DNA of 64,000 nucleotides from Micrococcus cohnii (GCF_014205175.1 NZ_JACHNA010000001.1:372001-436000); one strand, 5' to 3'. Positions 1-10,206 are shown, numbered from the stretch's first letter. Notes: a model not told the origin generated them from the sequence alone. A program made the numbers and translations.

Positions 1-1534
1 CGAGCCCCGTCCGGCCGTCGTGACCGTCATGGGTCACGTCGACCACGGCAAGACGCGTCTGCTCGACTCGATCCGCTCCTCCAAGGTGATCGAGGGCGAG
101 GCCGGCGGCATCACCCAGCACATCGGCGCCTATCAGGTGCCGGTGGAGCATGAGGGCGAGGACCGTCGTCTGACCTTCATCGACACCCCCGGTCACGAGG
201 CGTTCACGGCCATGCGTGCCCGCGGCGCGAAGGTCACGGACATCGCCGTGCTGGTCGTGGCGGCCGATGACGGCGTCATGCCGCAGACCGTCGAGGCCCT
301 GAACCATGCCCAGGCCGCGGACGTGCCGATCGTCGTGGCGGTCAACAAGATCGACAAGGAGGGCGCCGCGCCGGACAAGATCCGCGGTCAGCTCACCGAG
401 TACGGCCTCGTGCCCGAGGAGTACGGCGGCGACACCATGTTCGTCGACGTCTCCGCCCGGGACGGGCTGAACATCGACAAGCTGCTCGAGGCGGTCCTGC
501 TCACCGCTGACGCGGCCCTGGAGCTGCACGCCAACCCGGACAAGGCCGCACGCGGTGTCGCCATCGAGGCGAACCTCGACAAGGGCCGCGGCCCCGTGGT
601 CACCGTGCTCGTGCAGACCGGCACCCTGCGTGTCGGCGACAACGTCGTCGTGGGCACCGCCCACGGCCGCGTGCGCGCCATGTTCGACGAGCACGGCGAG
701 AGCGTGAACGAGGCGGATCCCTCGCGTCCGGTCCAGGTGCTGGGCCTGTCGTCGGTGCCGCGCGCCGGTGATGGATTCCTGGTGACCGAGGACGAGCGCA
801 CCGCACGTCAGATCGCCGAGAAGCGCGAGGCCGCCGAGCGGAACGCGCTGCTGGCCAAGCGGCGCAAGCGCATCACGCTCGAGGACTTCGACCAGGCGGT
901 CGCCGAGGGCAAGATCGACACGCTCAACCTCATCATCAAGGGCGACGCGGCCGGTCCGGTCGAGGCGCTCGAGGACTCGCTGCTCAAGATCGAGATCGGC
1001 GAGGACGAGGTGCAGCTGCGCGTCATCCACCGCGGCGTCGGCGCCATCACGCAGAACGACGTGAACCTGGCGACCGTGGACAACGCGATCATCATCGGGT
1101 TCAACGTGCGCCCGGCCGAGCGCGTTTCGGAGCTGGCCGACAAGGAGGGCGTGGACATGCGCTTCTACTCGGTCATCTACGACGCGATCGACGACATCGA
1201 GAACGCTCTGAAGGGCATGCTCAAGCCGGAGTACGAGGAGGTCGAGCTCGGCTCGGCCGAGGTCCGCGAGGTCTTCCGCTCCTCGAAGTGGGGCAACATC
1301 GCCGGCTCGCTCGTGCGCTCGGGCCTGATCCGTCGCAATGCCTCGGCCCGCCTCGTGCGCGACGGCGCGGTCGTGGCGGACAAGCTCAAGATCGAGTCGC
1401 TGCGCCGCTTCAAGGACGATGCCACCGAGGTCCGCGAGGGCTACGAGTGCGGCATCGGCCTGGGCAGCTTCAACGACATCAAGGAAGGCGACGTCATCGA
1501 GACCTTCGAGATGCAGGAGAAGCCGCGCGTCTGA
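1..1534 (+). CDS. infB: Translation initiation factor IF-2, C-terminal part (5' end outside window)
   Basis: The window opens inside this gene; the first whole codon starts at base 2. IF-2 is the GTPase that brings initiator fMet-tRNA to the 30S subunit and promotes subunit joining. The G domain is complete: G1 GHVDHGKT just after the window start, the switch II DTPGH, NKID, and a late SAR motif. Domains II to IV follow, including the C-terminal fMet-tRNA-binding region that ends [16 protein letters not shown]. Only the N-terminal extension, poorly conserved in actinobacteria, is missing. It is followed 39 bases later by rbfA, the usual nusA-infB-rbfA-truB order. Confidence 0.98.
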   Translation, partial: EPRPAVVTVMGHVDHGKTRLLDSIRSSKVIEGEAGGITQHIGAYQVPVEHEGEDRRLTFIDTPGHEAFTAMRARGAKVTDIAVLVVAADDGVMPQTVEALNHAQAADVPIVVAVNKIDKEGAAPDKIRGQLTEYGLVPEEYGGDTMFVDVSARDGLNIDKLLEAVLLTADAALELHANPDKAARGVAIEANLDKGRGPVVTVLVQTGTLRVGDNVVVGTAHGRVRAMFDEHGESVNEADPSRPVQVLGLSSVPRAGDGFLVTEDERTARQIAEKREAAERNALLAKRRKRITLEDFDQAVAEGKIDTLNLIIKGDAAGPVEALEDSLLKIEIGEDEVQLRVIHRGVGAITQNDVNLATVDNAIIIGFNVRPAERVSELADKEGVDMRFYSVIYDAIDDIENALKGMLKPEYEEVELGSAEVREVFRSSKWGNIAGSLVRSGLIRRNASARLVRDGAVVADKLKIESLRRFKDDATEVREGYECGIGLGSFNDIKEGDVIETFEMQEKPRV

Positions 1535-1573
1535 CGCCCGGCTTCCCCTGCCGCCAAGGGAGAGGAGACCACC

Positions 1574-2011
1574 ATGGCCGATCCGGCTCGCGCCGCGCGG
1601 CTGGCTCAGCGCATCAAGGTCCTCGTGGCCGAAGCGCTGCGGCGATCCGTGAAGGACGACCGGGTGGAGCCGGTGACCGTGACGGAGGTCCGCGTGACCA
1701 ACGACCTCCAGCACGCCACCGTGTACTACACCGTCCTCGGCGACGACGAGACCGTCGCCGCCGCCCATGAGGGCATCCAGGAGAACCGGGGGGTCCTGCG
1801 CCGCGAGGTCGGCAGGAACCTGACGATCCGCCTGGTGCCCACGCTCGAGTTCGTCGCGGACACCGTCCCGGAAGCCGCGGCGCACCTCGAGGACGTGCTG
1901 CGCGCGGCCAAGGAGCGCGACGCGCAGATCGCCGCGGCCCGTCAGGGCGCGACGTTCGCCGGTGACGCGGACCCGTATCGCACGGGCGAGTCCGACGACG
2001 AGCGTGCGTGA
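1574..2011 (+). CDS. rbfA: 30S ribosome-binding factor A
   Basis: 145 residues, a normal length for actinobacterial RbfA. It acts in late maturation of the 16S rRNA 5' end in the 30S subunit. The N-terminal [19 protein letters not shown], the [21 protein letters not shown] core and a C-terminal helix with [11 protein letters not shown] match the KH-like RbfA fold. A strong ribosome-binding site (AGGGAGAGGAG) lies just before the ATG. The acidic tail ends in SDDERA, and the truB reading frame starts within the last codons, suggesting translational coupling. Confidence 0.95.
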   Translation: MADPARAARLAQRIKVLVAEALRRSVKDDRVEPVTVTEVRVTNDLQHATVYYTVLGDDETVAAAHEGIQENRGVLRREVGRNLTIRLVPTLEFVADTVPEAAAHLEDVLRAAKERDAQIAAARQGATFAGDADPYRTGESDDERA

Positions 2012-2990
2012 GGACACCGACACGGTGACCTTACGACGCTCGGGCACCGCCCCCGACGCCCCGGGAACTCGGGCGTCGGGGGTCGTCCTCGTGGACAAGC
2101 CCGCCGGATGGACCTCGCACGATGTGGTCGGCAGACTCCGCCGACTCGCCGGCACCCGCAAGGTGGGCCACGCCGGCACGCTCGACCCGATGGCCACCGG
2201 CCTGTTGGTCGTGGGCGTCAACAAGGCCACGCGTCTGCTGACGTCGATCACCGGCACGGACAAGGTCTACGAGGCGACCATCAGGCTGGGTGTGCGCACC
2301 GTGACCGACGACGCCGAGGGCGAGGTGCTCGACGTGCGCCTGGCCAACGCCGTGACGCGCGAGCGCCTCGACGAGCAGATCGCCCGGTTGACCGGCGAGA
2401 TCCTGCAGGCGCCGTCCTCGGTGTCCGCGGTGAAGGTCGACGGCCGTCGCGCCTACGATCGGGTGCGTGCGGGCGAGGACGTGCGCCTCGACGCGCGACC
2501 CGTCACGGTGCACGCCTTCGACGTGCTGGACGTGCGCCGGCTCGACGACGGTCGCGTGGTCGACGTCGACGCGCGCGTGCACTGCTCCTCGGGCACCTAT
2601 ATCCGGGCGCTGGCCCGGGATCTGGGGGAAGCGCTCGAGACCGGCGGGCACCTCACCGCGCTGCGGCGCACCCGCGTGGGCCCGTTCGACGTGACCGATG
2701 CGGCCGGCCTGGACGAGCTGGCCCAGGGCTTCCGCATGCGGGAGCTCTCGGAAGCGGCCGCGGGCCTGTTCGAGGTGCGTGAGCTCACCGAGGACGAGGC
2801 GACCGAGCTGGCCTTCGGCCGGGCGATCGAGGCGACCGGCGCTGCCGAGGGAGCCGACCCGGAGCGCCTGACCGCCGCCCGGCGTCCCGACGGGGTGGTC
2901 GTGGCGCTCGTGCAGGACGTGCGGCGTCGCGGCGAGCTCGTCGCCAAACCGCAGCTGGTCTTCGCCCCTGCCGAGGGAGGCGGATCGTGA
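2004..2990 (+). CDS. truB: tRNA pseudouridine-55 synthase
   Basis: Makes pseudouridine 55 in the T-loop of tRNAs. The N-terminal GVVLVDKPAGWTSHDVV and the catalytic HAGTLDPMATGLL, which carries the nucleophilic Asp, are diagnostic, and the C-terminal half carries the conserved HCSSGTYIRALARDLG. The start is uncertain: GTG at 2004 overlaps the rbfA end by 8 bases, and GTG at 2025 is equally possible; the conserved part begins about 12 codons after the latter. The gene ends by overlapping the next start (GTGA at 2987). About 328 residues with the start used here. Confidence 0.94.
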   Translation: MREDTDTVTLRRSGTAPDAPGTRASGVVLVDKPAGWTSHDVVGRLRRLAGTRKVGHAGTLDPMATGLLVVGVNKATRLLTSITGTDKVYEATIRLGVRTVTDDAEGEVLDVRLANAVTRERLDEQIARLTGEILQAPSSVSAVKVDGRRAYDRVRAGEDVRLDARPVTVHAFDVLDVRRLDDGRVVDVDARVHCSSGTYIRALARDLGEALETGGHLTALRRTRVGPFDVTDAAGLDELAQGFRMRELSEAAAGLFEVRELTEDEATELAFGRAIEATGAAEGADPERLTAARRPDGVVVALVQDVRRRGELVAKPQLVFAPAEGGGS

Positions 2991-3358
2991 TCCTCGACGC
3001 CTGGTTCTGGAGCGGCGCCGTCATCGGGCTCGTGAGCCTTGCGGTGTGTGCGCTCGCGACCATCACCCGCCGTCACCCGGCCGACTCCTCGATCGTCTCC
3101 GTCGCCGCGGTGGAGCTGTTCGTGCTGGTCTATGCCGTGGCCGCGGCCGTGCGTCAGCTCTCCGGCACGTCGTTGAACGGCCCCGGCTGGGAGTTCTGGG
3201 GCTATGTGCTGACGGCGCTGCTCGTGCCGCCGATCGCGCTGGCCTGGGCCGTGACGGACAAGACCCGTTGGTCGAACCTTGTGCTCGCCGTCGCGGGGCC
3301 GACCGTCGTCGTCATGCTGCACCGCATGCAGTACATCTGGTTCGGACCATGGGGGTGA
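2987..3358 (+). CDS. Small membrane protein, function unknown
   Basis: 123 residues with about four hydrophobic segments (roughly residues 5-25, 35-57, 70-90 and 97-112). No catalytic motif was recognised. The GTG start overlaps the truB stop by four bases and the gene end overlaps the next start, so it belongs to the truB-ribF transcription unit. Similar small membrane proteins lie between truB and ribF in related actinobacteria as far as I recall, but I cannot assign a function. Start and frame are supported by the overlaps and by consistent hydrophobic periodicity. Confidence 0.75.
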   Translation: MILDAWFWSGAVIGLVSLAVCALATITRRHPADSSIVSVAAVELFVLVYAVAAAVRQLSGTSLNGPGWEFWGYVLTALLVPPIALAWAVTDKTRWSNLVLAVAGPTVVVMLHRMQYIWFGPWG

Positions 3359-3858
3359 ACGACGTGCAGGACACCGCAGCCGCGCGCGCGAGCCAGGCGC
3401 GCTCCGACCGACGCGACCGGGCTCGTCGCCCGCGGCGCAATGAGGGCCTGGGACGACTGATCGTCATGGTCTATGCCGTGTTCGCCCTCTCTGCCACGGC
3501 CCGCAGCCTGTTTCAGATCCTCGACCATTTCGGTCGGGCCCCCGCCGCCTATCTGCTCTCGGCGTTCGCGGCGCTGGTCTACATCGTGGCGACGCTGTCC
3601 CTGGCCCGCTCCGGCGACCGGGCCTGGCGGATCGCGCTGGTCGCCGTGCTCATTGAACTGGTCGGTGTGCTCGGCGTCGGTCTGGCCACCGTCCTGCACC
3701 CGGAGCTGTTCGCCGACGCGACGGTCTGGTCCCGCTTCGGCGCGGGCTACGGCTGGGTGCCGCTCGTGCTGCCCGTCGTCGGCCTCGCCTGGCTGCTCGC
3801 TCATCGTCCGTCCCCCGACCCCGCCCGGAAGGATCCCGCCCGTGCAGCGCTGGACTGA
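3349..3858 (+). CDS. Membrane protein, function unknown (four predicted TM segments)
   Basis: 169 residues from ATG 3349; an in-frame GTG at 3355 is the alternative. A basic N-terminal tail rich in Arg (residues 13-32) precedes four hydrophobic segments, ending with VPLVLPVVGLAWLLAHRP. The positive tail suggests a cytoplasmic N terminus. It overlaps the previous gene by 10 bases and ribF by 17, so it is probably co-translated with both. Alternating paired membrane proteins at this locus may be partners, but nothing in the sequence names a function. Confidence 0.75.
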   Translation: MGVNDVQDTAAARASQARSDRRDRARRPRRNEGLGRLIVMVYAVFALSATARSLFQILDHFGRAPAAYLLSAFAALVYIVATLSLARSGDRAWRIALVAVLIELVGVLGVGLATVLHPELFADATVWSRFGAGYGWVPLVLPVVGLAWLLAHRPSPDPARKDPARAALD

Positions 3859-4861
3859 TCCGTCACAGGTGCCCGCCGACCTGCCCCGCTCCGTGGTGAC
3901 CATCGGCAACTTCGACGGCGTGCATGCCGGGCACCGCGCCGTGCTCGGCCGCGTCGTTGACCGTGCGCGCGGGATCGGCGCACCGGCGCTGGTGGTGACC
4001 TTCACCCCGCATCCGCGAACGGTGCACCGTCCCGAGGTCGAGCACGTGGGGATCCTGAGTGCGGACCAGCGGGCGCACCGTCTCGCCGAGTCCGGCGTGG
4101 ACGGGGTGCTCGAGCAGCACTACACCCTCGAGTTCGCGCGGCAGAGCCCGGAGGAGTTCGTGCGCTCGACGTTCGTTGAGACCCTCAACGCCTCGGTCGT
4201 CGTCGTGGGCCGGGACGTGCGCTTCGGCCGGGACAATGCGGGGGACTTCGACACGATGGTCGAGCTCGGCCGTCGCCACGGGTTCGAGGTCGAGGCCGTC
4301 GAGGAGCTGCCGGCCGACGTGCCGGGGCACCCGGGCCGTCGGTGCTCGTCGACGTGGATCCGGCAGGCGCTCGCTGCCGGGGAGGTGGCGCAGGCCGCGG
4401 CCGTGCTGGGCCGCCACCATCGAGTCAGCGGCGAAGTCGTCCACGGGCACGCCCGCGGGCGCGAGCTGGGATTCCCGACCGCCAACCTGTGCGCCGACGC
4501 CGAGGGGCTGATCCCGGCGGACGGCGTCTATGCCGGCTGGCTGTGCGATGCCACCGGACGTCGGTGGCCCGCCGCGGTCTCGGTGGGGACGAACCCGACG
4601 TTCGAGGGCGTGCGCAGGACCGTCGAAGCCCACGTGATCGACCGTCCCGAGGAGCCCGTGGAGGATTTCGACCTCTACGGGCAGCGCGTCGACGTCGACT
4701 TCGTCGAGCACATCCGCGGCATGGTGGCCTACGAAGGCGTGGAGCGGCTCATCGCGCAGATGCACGATGACGTTCGTCGGGTCCGCGCGATCCTGTCCGA
4801 GACGCACGAGCCCGCCGAGGGCGACGGGCCGTCCGCCGCCCGAGCCCAGGCGCGTGGCTGA
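3842..4861 (+). CDS. ribF: Bifunctional riboflavin kinase / FAD synthetase
   Basis: 339 residues. Phosphorylates riboflavin to FMN and adenylylates FMN to FAD. The N-terminal nucleotidyltransferase domain shows TIGNFDGVHAGHR and the later SSTWIRQAL. The C-terminal flavokinase domain shows HARGRELGFPTANL and the NPTF motif (VGTNPTFEG). GTG 3842 is chosen because GGAAGGA lies 9 bases before it and it overlaps the upstream gene; the conserved domain begins about 15 codons later. It overlaps the next gene by 8 bases. Confidence 0.95.
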   Translation: MQRWTDPSQVPADLPRSVVTIGNFDGVHAGHRAVLGRVVDRARGIGAPALVVTFTPHPRTVHRPEVEHVGILSADQRAHRLAESGVDGVLEQHYTLEFARQSPEEFVRSTFVETLNASVVVVGRDVRFGRDNAGDFDTMVELGRRHGFEVEAVEELPADVPGHPGRRCSSTWIRQALAAGEVAQAAAVLGRHHRVSGEVVHGHARGRELGFPTANLCADAEGLIPADGVYAGWLCDATGRRWPAAVSVGTNPTFEGVRRTVEAHVIDRPEEPVEDFDLYGQRVDVDFVEHIRGMVAYEGVERLIAQMHDDVRRVRAILSETHEPAEGDGPSAARAQARG

Positions 4862-5687
4862 GACCCCGTCGCTGCCTGCACGTCCGGCCATCACGCGGTC
4901 GGGCGGCAGGAACCCGTTCGACGTCAGCGCTGCCGACGGCGAGCACTATGCCGCCGTCCGCCCGTCCTATCCCGCCGCCGCGGTGGACTGGGCCCTCGAG
5001 GGGGTGTCCGCCGGGGTGGACCAGGGCGGCGTTGCAGGGCCCCGCCTCGACGTCGTCGAGGTCGGTGCCGGGACGGGCCTGTGTACCCGGGCGCTCGCAG
5101 CCCATCCGGCGGTGGCCTCGGTGCGGGCCGTCGAGCCGGCCGAGCATATGCGCGCGCTCCTGGTCCGCGACGTCGTCGCCGGCTCCGACGGCCTCGTGCG
5201 GGCGCTGTCCGGCACCGGGGAGGCCACGGGCCTGCCATCGTCGAGCGCGGACGTCGTCGTGGCGGCCCAGGCCTGGCACTGGGTGGATGTCGCTGCCGCG
5301 AGCCGGGAGGCGGCCCGCGTGCTGCGGCCGGGCGGCCACCTGATGGCCGTGTGGAATCAGCTGGACACCCAGGTGCCGTGGGTCCACCGGCTCACGCGCA
5401 TCATGCACGCCGGGGACGTGCACGCGGCCGCACCCGAGCAACGGCGGTTCGCCGCGCCATTCGGCGCTGAGGACCACGAACGGTGGACCTGGTCGCTGAC
5501 CGTCACGCCGCGGACTCTGCACGCGCTCATGGCCTCGCGCTCGTACTGGTTGCGCTCCGGCGAGCGGACTCGTGCTCGCATGGCCGAGAATCTCTCGTGG
5601 TATCTGCACGAGCACCTCGGGCACGGGCGCGACGCCCAGATCGTCCTGCCGCATCTCACCGTCGCCTGGCGGGCTCGCGTGCGCTGA
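4854..5687 (+). CDS. Class I SAM-dependent methyltransferase, substrate unknown
   Basis: 277 residues from GTG 4854, overlapping the ribF end. Motif I reads VVEVGAGTGLCTRAL, followed by an acidic residue (AVEPAEHM) at the end of strand 2, and the post-II segment SADVVVAAQAWHWVD, as in the Methyltransf_11/ubiE-like group. Related proteins act on small molecules or are uncharacterised. The overlap with ribF suggests co-expression but no clear pathway link. No terminator is obvious before the rpsO promoter. Confidence 0.8.
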   Translation: MAETPSLPARPAITRSGGRNPFDVSAADGEHYAAVRPSYPAAAVDWALEGVSAGVDQGGVAGPRLDVVEVGAGTGLCTRALAAHPAVASVRAVEPAEHMRALLVRDVVAGSDGLVRALSGTGEATGLPSSSADVVVAAQAWHWVDVAAASREAARVLRPGGHLMAVWNQLDTQVPWVHRLTRIMHAGDVHAAAPEQRRFAAPFGAEDHERWTWSLTVTPRTLHALMASRSYWLRSGERTRARMAENLSWYLHEHLGHGRDAQIVLPHLTVAWRARVR

Positions 5688-5756
5688 GCGCCGCCGGAGG
5701 GCGACGGAGGCCGGGGTTGGCCGGGACGGTCCTCGGGCAGTGACGAGGTGCCCGTG

Positions 5757-5762
5757 TAGAAT
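5757..5762 (+). promoter_or_regulatory. Candidate -10 element for rpsO
   Basis: TAGAAT preceded by TG lies 95 bases before the rpsO start. No good -35 is visible. The intervening leader is GC-rich with self-complementary stretches; S15 autoregulation of its own leader is known in several bacteria, but whether it occurs here is inference. Confidence 0.5.
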
Positions 5763-5857
5763 GGCTCTCTGCGCCCGCTGCAGTCCGCGGTGGAGGGCGC
5801 GCCCGGTGCCCGGCGCCGGGTCACCTGTTCGCGGCACCATAGTGAAGGAGGCCTGTC

Positions 5858-6127
5858 ATGGCCCTGGATCCCGCTGTCAAGCAGCAGATCATCAAGGAGT
5901 TCGCCACCCACGAGGGCGACACCGGCTCGCCCGAGGTGCAGGTTGCGGTGCTCACGCGCCGCATCAAGGACCTGACCGAGCATCTGAAGGACCACAAGCA
6001 CGACCACCACACCCGCCGCGGCCTGATGGCCATGGTCGGTCGTCGTCGTCGCATGCTCGGCTACCTGCAGAAGGTCGACATCGAGCGCTACCGCTCGCTC
6101 ATCGAGCGCCTCGGCCTGCGCAAGTGA
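5858..6127 (+). CDS. rpsO: 30S ribosomal protein S15
   Basis: 89 residues, the standard length. The sequence [20 protein letters not shown], the [15 protein letters not shown] segment and [19 protein letters not shown] are classic S15, which binds 16S rRNA at the three-way junction of the central domain. A near-perfect Shine-Dalgarno (AAGGAGG) lies 6 bases before the ATG. It is followed by a strong hairpin terminator and then pnp, the widely conserved rpsO-pnp order. Confidence 0.98.
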   Translation: MALDPAVKQQIIKEFATHEGDTGSPEVQVAVLTRRIKDLTEHLKDHKHDHHTRRGLMAMVGRRRRMLGYLQKVDIERYRSLIERLGLRK

Positions 6128-6140
6128 CCTCGTGCTGACC

Positions 6141-6178
6141 GGGCCCCGGGGCGGAACCGCGTGTCCGCCCCGGGGCCC
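6141..6178 (+). terminator. Strong hairpin after rpsO
   Basis: A perfect 15-bp stem (6141-6155 with 6164-6178) encloses an 8-base loop, starting 13 bases after the rpsO stop. There is no U-tract, as is common in high-GC actinobacteria. Confidence 0.8.
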
Positions 6179-6487
6179 TGTCGCATGTCCGGGCCCCGTC
6201 CTCGCCCCTGCCTCCTGGCCCCCGCCCTGGCCGCCGCGTAGACTCGGGCTCGGTGCGCGGCCCGTCGGGTCGCGGGCCCCGAATGCGGGGCATCACCAGA
6301 CGAGAAACACCCGAGCACGCGTGACGATGCCGTGTGCGCCGCTGATTCGCGGTCCTCGACAGTGGCTCCCGGACGTCCGCCCGGCCTTCTCCGGAAGGCG
6401 GGGCGCGGACTCGCCGAGGGCCTCGATCGATGACCAGGACGGTGGCGCATCCGGCCGGCGCGTCTCACGACGCATAAGGAGGGGCCC
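6179..6487 (+). promoter_or_regulatory. pnp promoter and long leader
   Basis: About 300 bases without a gene. TAGACT at 6239-6244 is a good -10 element and would give a leader of roughly 235 bases before pnp. The leader can fold locally (GGCCCG near 6258 with CGGGCC near 6274). In E. coli PNPase controls its own mRNA through the leader; the unusual length here makes similar control possible but unproven. Confidence 0.5.
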
Positions 6488-8725
6488 ATGGAAGGTCCTG
6501 AGATCACATACGCCGAGGCCGTCATCGACAACGGCGCCTACGGCAAGCGCACCGTTCGCTTCGAGACCGGCCGCCTCGCCCAGCAGGCCGCCGGCGCCGC
6601 CATGGTCTACATCGACGAGGAGACCTCGATGCTCTCCGCCACGACGGTGGGCAAGTCCCCGCGCGAGGGCTTCGACTTCTTCCCGTTGACCGTGGACGTC
6701 GAGGAGCGCATGTACGCGGCCGGTCGCATCCCCGGCTCGTTCTTCCGCCGTGAGGGCCGCCCGTCGACCGACGCGATCCTCACCTGTCGGCTGATCGACC
6801 GCCCGCTGCGCCCGGCGTTCGCCAAGGGCATCCGCAACGAGGTCCAGGTCGTCGTGACCGTCACCTCGATCGCCCCGGACGAGATCTACGACACGGTGGC
6901 CATCAACGCCGCCTCGATCTCCACGCAGCTCTCCGGGCTGCCGTTCTCCGGCCCGGTCGGCGGCGTGCGCATGGCCCTGATGGATGACGGCTCCGGCTCG
7001 CGCCAGTGGGTTGCGTTCCCGAAGCACTCGCAGCTTGAGGACGCTGTGTTCAACATGGCCGTCGCCGGCCGCATGACCGAGGACGGCGACGTCGCGATCA
7101 TGATGGTCGAGGCGGAGGCGACGCCGCACGCCTGGACCTCGATCAAGGACAAGGGCGCGGCTGCTCCTACCGAGGAGGTCGTCGCCGAGGGCCTCGAGGC
7201 CGCCAAGCCGTTCATCCGCGCGCTCTGCGACGCGCAGAAGGACCTCGCCGCCCGTGCGGGGCGGCAGCCGGTCGATGTGCCGGTCTTCAAGGACTACGAG
7301 GATGACGCCTACGCCGCCGTCGAGAAGACCGCCACCGATCGCCTGACCGAGATCTTCTCGATCGGCGACAAGCAGGAGCGCGAGGCCGCCTCCGACGCCT
7401 ACCACATGGAGGTGCTCGAGGAGCTGGCCGGTGAGGGCAAGGAGTTCGAGGAGCGCCGCGACGAGATCGCCAAGGCCTATGGAGCGGTCACCAAGGCGGT
7501 CGTGCGGCGGCGGATCCTCACCGAGCAGGTCCGCATCGACGGCCGCGGTCTGACGGACATCCGTCGTCTGACCGCCGAGGTCGAGGTGCTGCCCCGTGTA
7601 CACGGCTCGGCGATCTTTGAGCGGGGCGAGACCCAGATCATGGGCGTCACCACGCTCAACATGCTCAAGATGGAGCAGCAGATCGACTCGCTCGCGCCGG
7701 AGACGGCCAAGCGCTACATGCACCACTACAACTTCCCGCCGTACTCGACCGGCGAGACCGGCCGCGTGGGCTCGCCCAAGCGCCGCGAGATCGGGCACGG
7801 CGCCCTCGCAGAGCGCGCCGTCGTGCCGGTGCTGCCCTCGCGCGAGGACTTCCCCTACGCGATCCGGCAGGTCTCTGAGGCCCTCGGATCGAACGGCTCC
7901 ACGTCGATGGGCTCGGTCTGCGCCTCGACGCTGTCGCTGCTGAACGCCGGCGTGCCGCTGCGCGCTCCGGTCGCCGGCATCGCGATGGGCCTGGTCTCCG
8001 CCGAGGTGGACGGCCAGACCCAGTACGCGGCGCTGACCGACATCCTCGGGGCCGAGGACGCGTTCGGCGACATGGATTTCAAGGTGGCCGGCACCTCCGA
8101 GTTCGTCACCGCGATCCAGCTCGACACCAAGCTCGACGGTATCCCGGCCTCCGTGCTGGCCGCCGCGCTCACCCAGGCCCGCGAGGCCCGTCTGCACATC
8201 CTCTCCGTGCTCTCGGCCGCGATTGACGAGCCGGATGAGATGGCGCCGACCGCCCCGCGCATCATCTCGGTGAAGATCCCGGTGGACAAGATCGGCGAGG
8301 TCATCGGCCCCAAGGGCAAGATGATCAACCAGATCCAGGAAGACACCGGCGCGGACATCTCGATCGAGGACGACGGCACTGTGCTGATCGGCGCGACCGA
8401 CGGCCCGGCGGCCGAGGCGGCCCGCTCGGCGATCAACGCGATCGCCAATCCGCAGGTCCCCGAGGTCGGGGAGCGTTACCTCGGCACCGTCGTGAAGCTG
8501 ACCTCGTTCGGCGCGTTCGTCTCGCTCACCCCGGGCAAGGACGGCCTGCTGCACATCTCGGAGCTGCGCAAGCTCAACGACGGCAAGCGCGTCGAGGACG
8601 TTGAGGACGTGCTGGGCGTTGGCCAGAAGGTCCAGGTGGAGATCACCAAGGTCGACGACCGCGGCAAGCTGTCTCTCGCCCCGGTGGTCGCCGAGGGTTC
8701 CTCGGACTCCGACGGCGAGGGCTGA
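6488..8725 (+). CDS. pnp: Polyribonucleotide nucleotidyltransferase (PNPase)
   Basis: 745 residues. A 3'-to-5' phosphorolytic exoribonuclease of RNA turnover. Two RNase PH-like domains are present, the first containing [30 protein letters not shown] and the second [18 protein letters not shown]-like residues followed by the catalytic-site region [23 protein letters not shown] domain ([20 protein letters not shown]) and an S1 domain ([26 protein letters not shown]) complete the protein. The ATG follows AAGGAGG at 6476-6482. Full length, nothing missing. Confidence 0.98.
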   Translation: MEGPEITYAEAVIDNGAYGKRTVRFETGRLAQQAAGAAMVYIDEETSMLSATTVGKSPREGFDFFPLTVDVEERMYAAGRIPGSFFRREGRPSTDAILTCRLIDRPLRPAFAKGIRNEVQVVVTVTSIAPDEIYDTVAINAASISTQLSGLPFSGPVGGVRMALMDDGSGSRQWVAFPKHSQLEDAVFNMAVAGRMTEDGDVAIMMVEAEATPHAWTSIKDKGAAAPTEEVVAEGLEAAKPFIRALCDAQKDLAARAGRQPVDVPVFKDYEDDAYAAVEKTATDRLTEIFSIGDKQEREAASDAYHMEVLEELAGEGKEFEERRDEIAKAYGAVTKAVVRRRILTEQVRIDGRGLTDIRRLTAEVEVLPRVHGSAIFERGETQIMGVTTLNMLKMEQQIDSLAPETAKRYMHHYNFPPYSTGETGRVGSPKRREIGHGALAERAVVPVLPSREDFPYAIRQVSEALGSNGSTSMGSVCASTLSLLNAGVPLRAPVAGIAMGLVSAEVDGQTQYAALTDILGAEDAFGDMDFKVAGTSEFVTAIQLDTKLDGIPASVLAAALTQAREARLHILSVLSAAIDEPDEMAPTAPRIISVKIPVDKIGEVIGPKGKMINQIQEDTGADISIEDDGTVLIGATDGPAAEAARSAINAIANPQVPEVGERYLGTVVKLTSFGAFVSLTPGKDGLLHISELRKLNDGKRVEDVEDVLGVGQKVQVEITKVDDRGKLSLAPVVAEGSSDSDGEG

Positions 8726-8754
8726 TCTCGCCCGCGCGCTGAGCGCACCGCGCC

Positions 8755-8801
8755 GACGGCGTCGCCTCCGCAGCCCTGTCCGGGCCGGAGGCGGCGCCGT
8801 C
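8755..8801 (+). terminator. Hairpin after pnp
   Basis: A 16-bp stem with one G-U pair (8755-8770 with 8786-8801) lies 30 bases after the pnp stop. Confidence 0.7.
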
Positions 8802-8842
8802 GTCGTCTGTCTGCCGCGTCGCCTCGACGCGGTGGGCTCGGG

Positions 8843-8848
8843 GACAAT
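8843..8848 (+). promoter_or_regulatory. Candidate -10 of a leaderless M16 protease transcript
   Basis: GACAAT stands 7 bases before ATG 8856, the spacing seen for several other genes in this window. It supports the second of two close ATGs as the start. Confidence 0.4.
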
Positions 8849-8855
8849 GGCGGGC

Positions 8856-10187
8856 ATGACCGATACGCAGCAGATCCCCCTGGACTTCACCGGAACCCTC
8901 GCCGACGACGGAGCCGGCGGCCTCGTGCGCCGCACCGTGCTGCCCGGGGGAGTGCGGGTGCTCACCGAGTCGATGCCGAATCAGCGCTCGGTCACCGTCG
9001 GCTTCTGGGTCGCCGTCGGCTCGCGGGACGAGTTCGCGTACGGCCACGGGGCCACCCACTTCCTCGAACACCTGCTCTTCAAGGGCACGCACACACGCTC
9101 GGCCATGGACATCGCGGCGGCGTTCGACCGGGTTGGCGGCGAGTCCAATGCGGGGACCGCGAAGGAGTCGACGGTCTACCACGCCCGCGTGCTGGATGAA
9201 GACCTGCCGATGGCCGTCGATGTGCTCGCCGACATGGTCGCCGCCTCCGTGATCGACCCGGACGAGATGGACGTCGAACGCGGGGTGATCCTCGAGGAGC
9301 TCGCGATGGACGCGGACGATCCGATGGACGCGGCCCACGAGAAGCTCGCCGAGGTGCTGCTCGGCGAACACCCGCTGGCCCGCCCGATCGGTGGCACCCC
9401 CGAGACGATCCGCGCGGTGACTCGTGAGCATGTGTGGGACCACTACCGGCACTGGTACCGCCCGGAGGAGATCGTGGTGACGGCCGCAGGCGGGCTGGAC
9501 CACGACGAGGTGTGCCGACTCGTGGGCGAGGCCCTGACGCGGGCCGGGATGGACCTGCCCGAGGGGGCGGCACCCGCGCCGCGCCGGGCCGTGGACACGA
9601 CGGCCGCGGCGCGGGCGAGCGTGGCCGAGGGGACCCACTCGGTGCACCGGCCGGTCGAGCAGGCCAGCGTGATCGTCGGCGGACGCTCTCTGTCCACGAC
9701 CGATGAGGACCGCTTCGCCCTCGGCGTGCTGAACGCCGTGCTTGGCGGGGGCATGTCCTCGCGTCTGTTCCAGCAGATTCGCGAGCGGCGCGGGCTCGCG
9801 TACTCGACGTACTCCTTCTCCGCCGCCTACTCCGACGTCGGCTACTACGGTCTGTTCGCGGGCTGCCAGCCCTCGCGCGTGGACGAGGTGGCCGGGCTCA
9901 TGACGGCCGAGCTCGAGCGTCTGGCCACCGATCCGGTCACCGTGGAGGAGCTCGACCGGGCACACGGCCAGATCTGCGGCGGCACGGTGCTGGGCATGGA
10001 GTCGACGGGCGCGCGCATGTCCCGTCTCGGCCGCGCCGAGCTGGTGCTGGGGGAGTTCACGGGCCTGTCCGATGCGCTCGCTCGGGTGCGCGCTGTGGAT
10101 GCGGACGCGGTGCGCGGTGTCGCCCGACGCCTGCTGTCCGGTCCGCAGAGCACCGTCGTGGTGGGGCCGGTGGGCGCGGCCGGCTGA
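8856..10187 (+). CDS. M16 family zinc metalloprotease (processing-peptidase-like)
   Basis: 443 residues from ATG 8856 (ATG 8847 is the alternative). The inverted zinc motif HFLEH sits in GATHFLEHLLFKGT, and the third zinc ligand Glu lies in the following ESNAGTAKESTVYHARV and LEELAMDADDP region. The second, inactive half contains GGGMSSRLFQQIRERRGLAYS. This matches the single-chain M16B proteins placed after pnp in actinobacteria. Likely cytoplasmic; the substrate is not known from the sequence. Confidence 0.9.
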   Translation: MTDTQQIPLDFTGTLADDGAGGLVRRTVLPGGVRVLTESMPNQRSVTVGFWVAVGSRDEFAYGHGATHFLEHLLFKGTHTRSAMDIAAAFDRVGGESNAGTAKESTVYHARVLDEDLPMAVDVLADMVAASVIDPDEMDVERGVILEELAMDADDPMDAAHEKLAEVLLGEHPLARPIGGTPETIRAVTREHVWDHYRHWYRPEEIVVTAAGGLDHDEVCRLVGEALTRAGMDLPEGAAPAPRRAVDTTAAARASVAEGTHSVHRPVEQASVIVGGRSLSTTDEDRFALGVLNAVLGGGMSSRLFQQIRERRGLAYSTYSFSAAYSDVGYYGLFAGCQPSRVDEVAGLMTAELERLATDPVTVEELDRAHGQICGGTVLGMESTGARMSRLGRAELVLGEFTGLSDALARVRAVDADAVRGVARRLLSGPQSTVVVGPVGAAG

Positions 10188-10206
10188 TCCGCCCGGACGG
10201 GGCGTG

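Noticed and set aside
8755-8801. CRISPR-like or other repeats
   Set aside because: Only hairpin terminators of single occurrence; no regularly spaced direct repeats with spacers anywhere in the window.
6293-8965. 890-residue minus-strand frame opposite pnp
   Set aside because: Antisense artefact of high-GC coding; composition is Arg/Gly/Asp-rich without domains.
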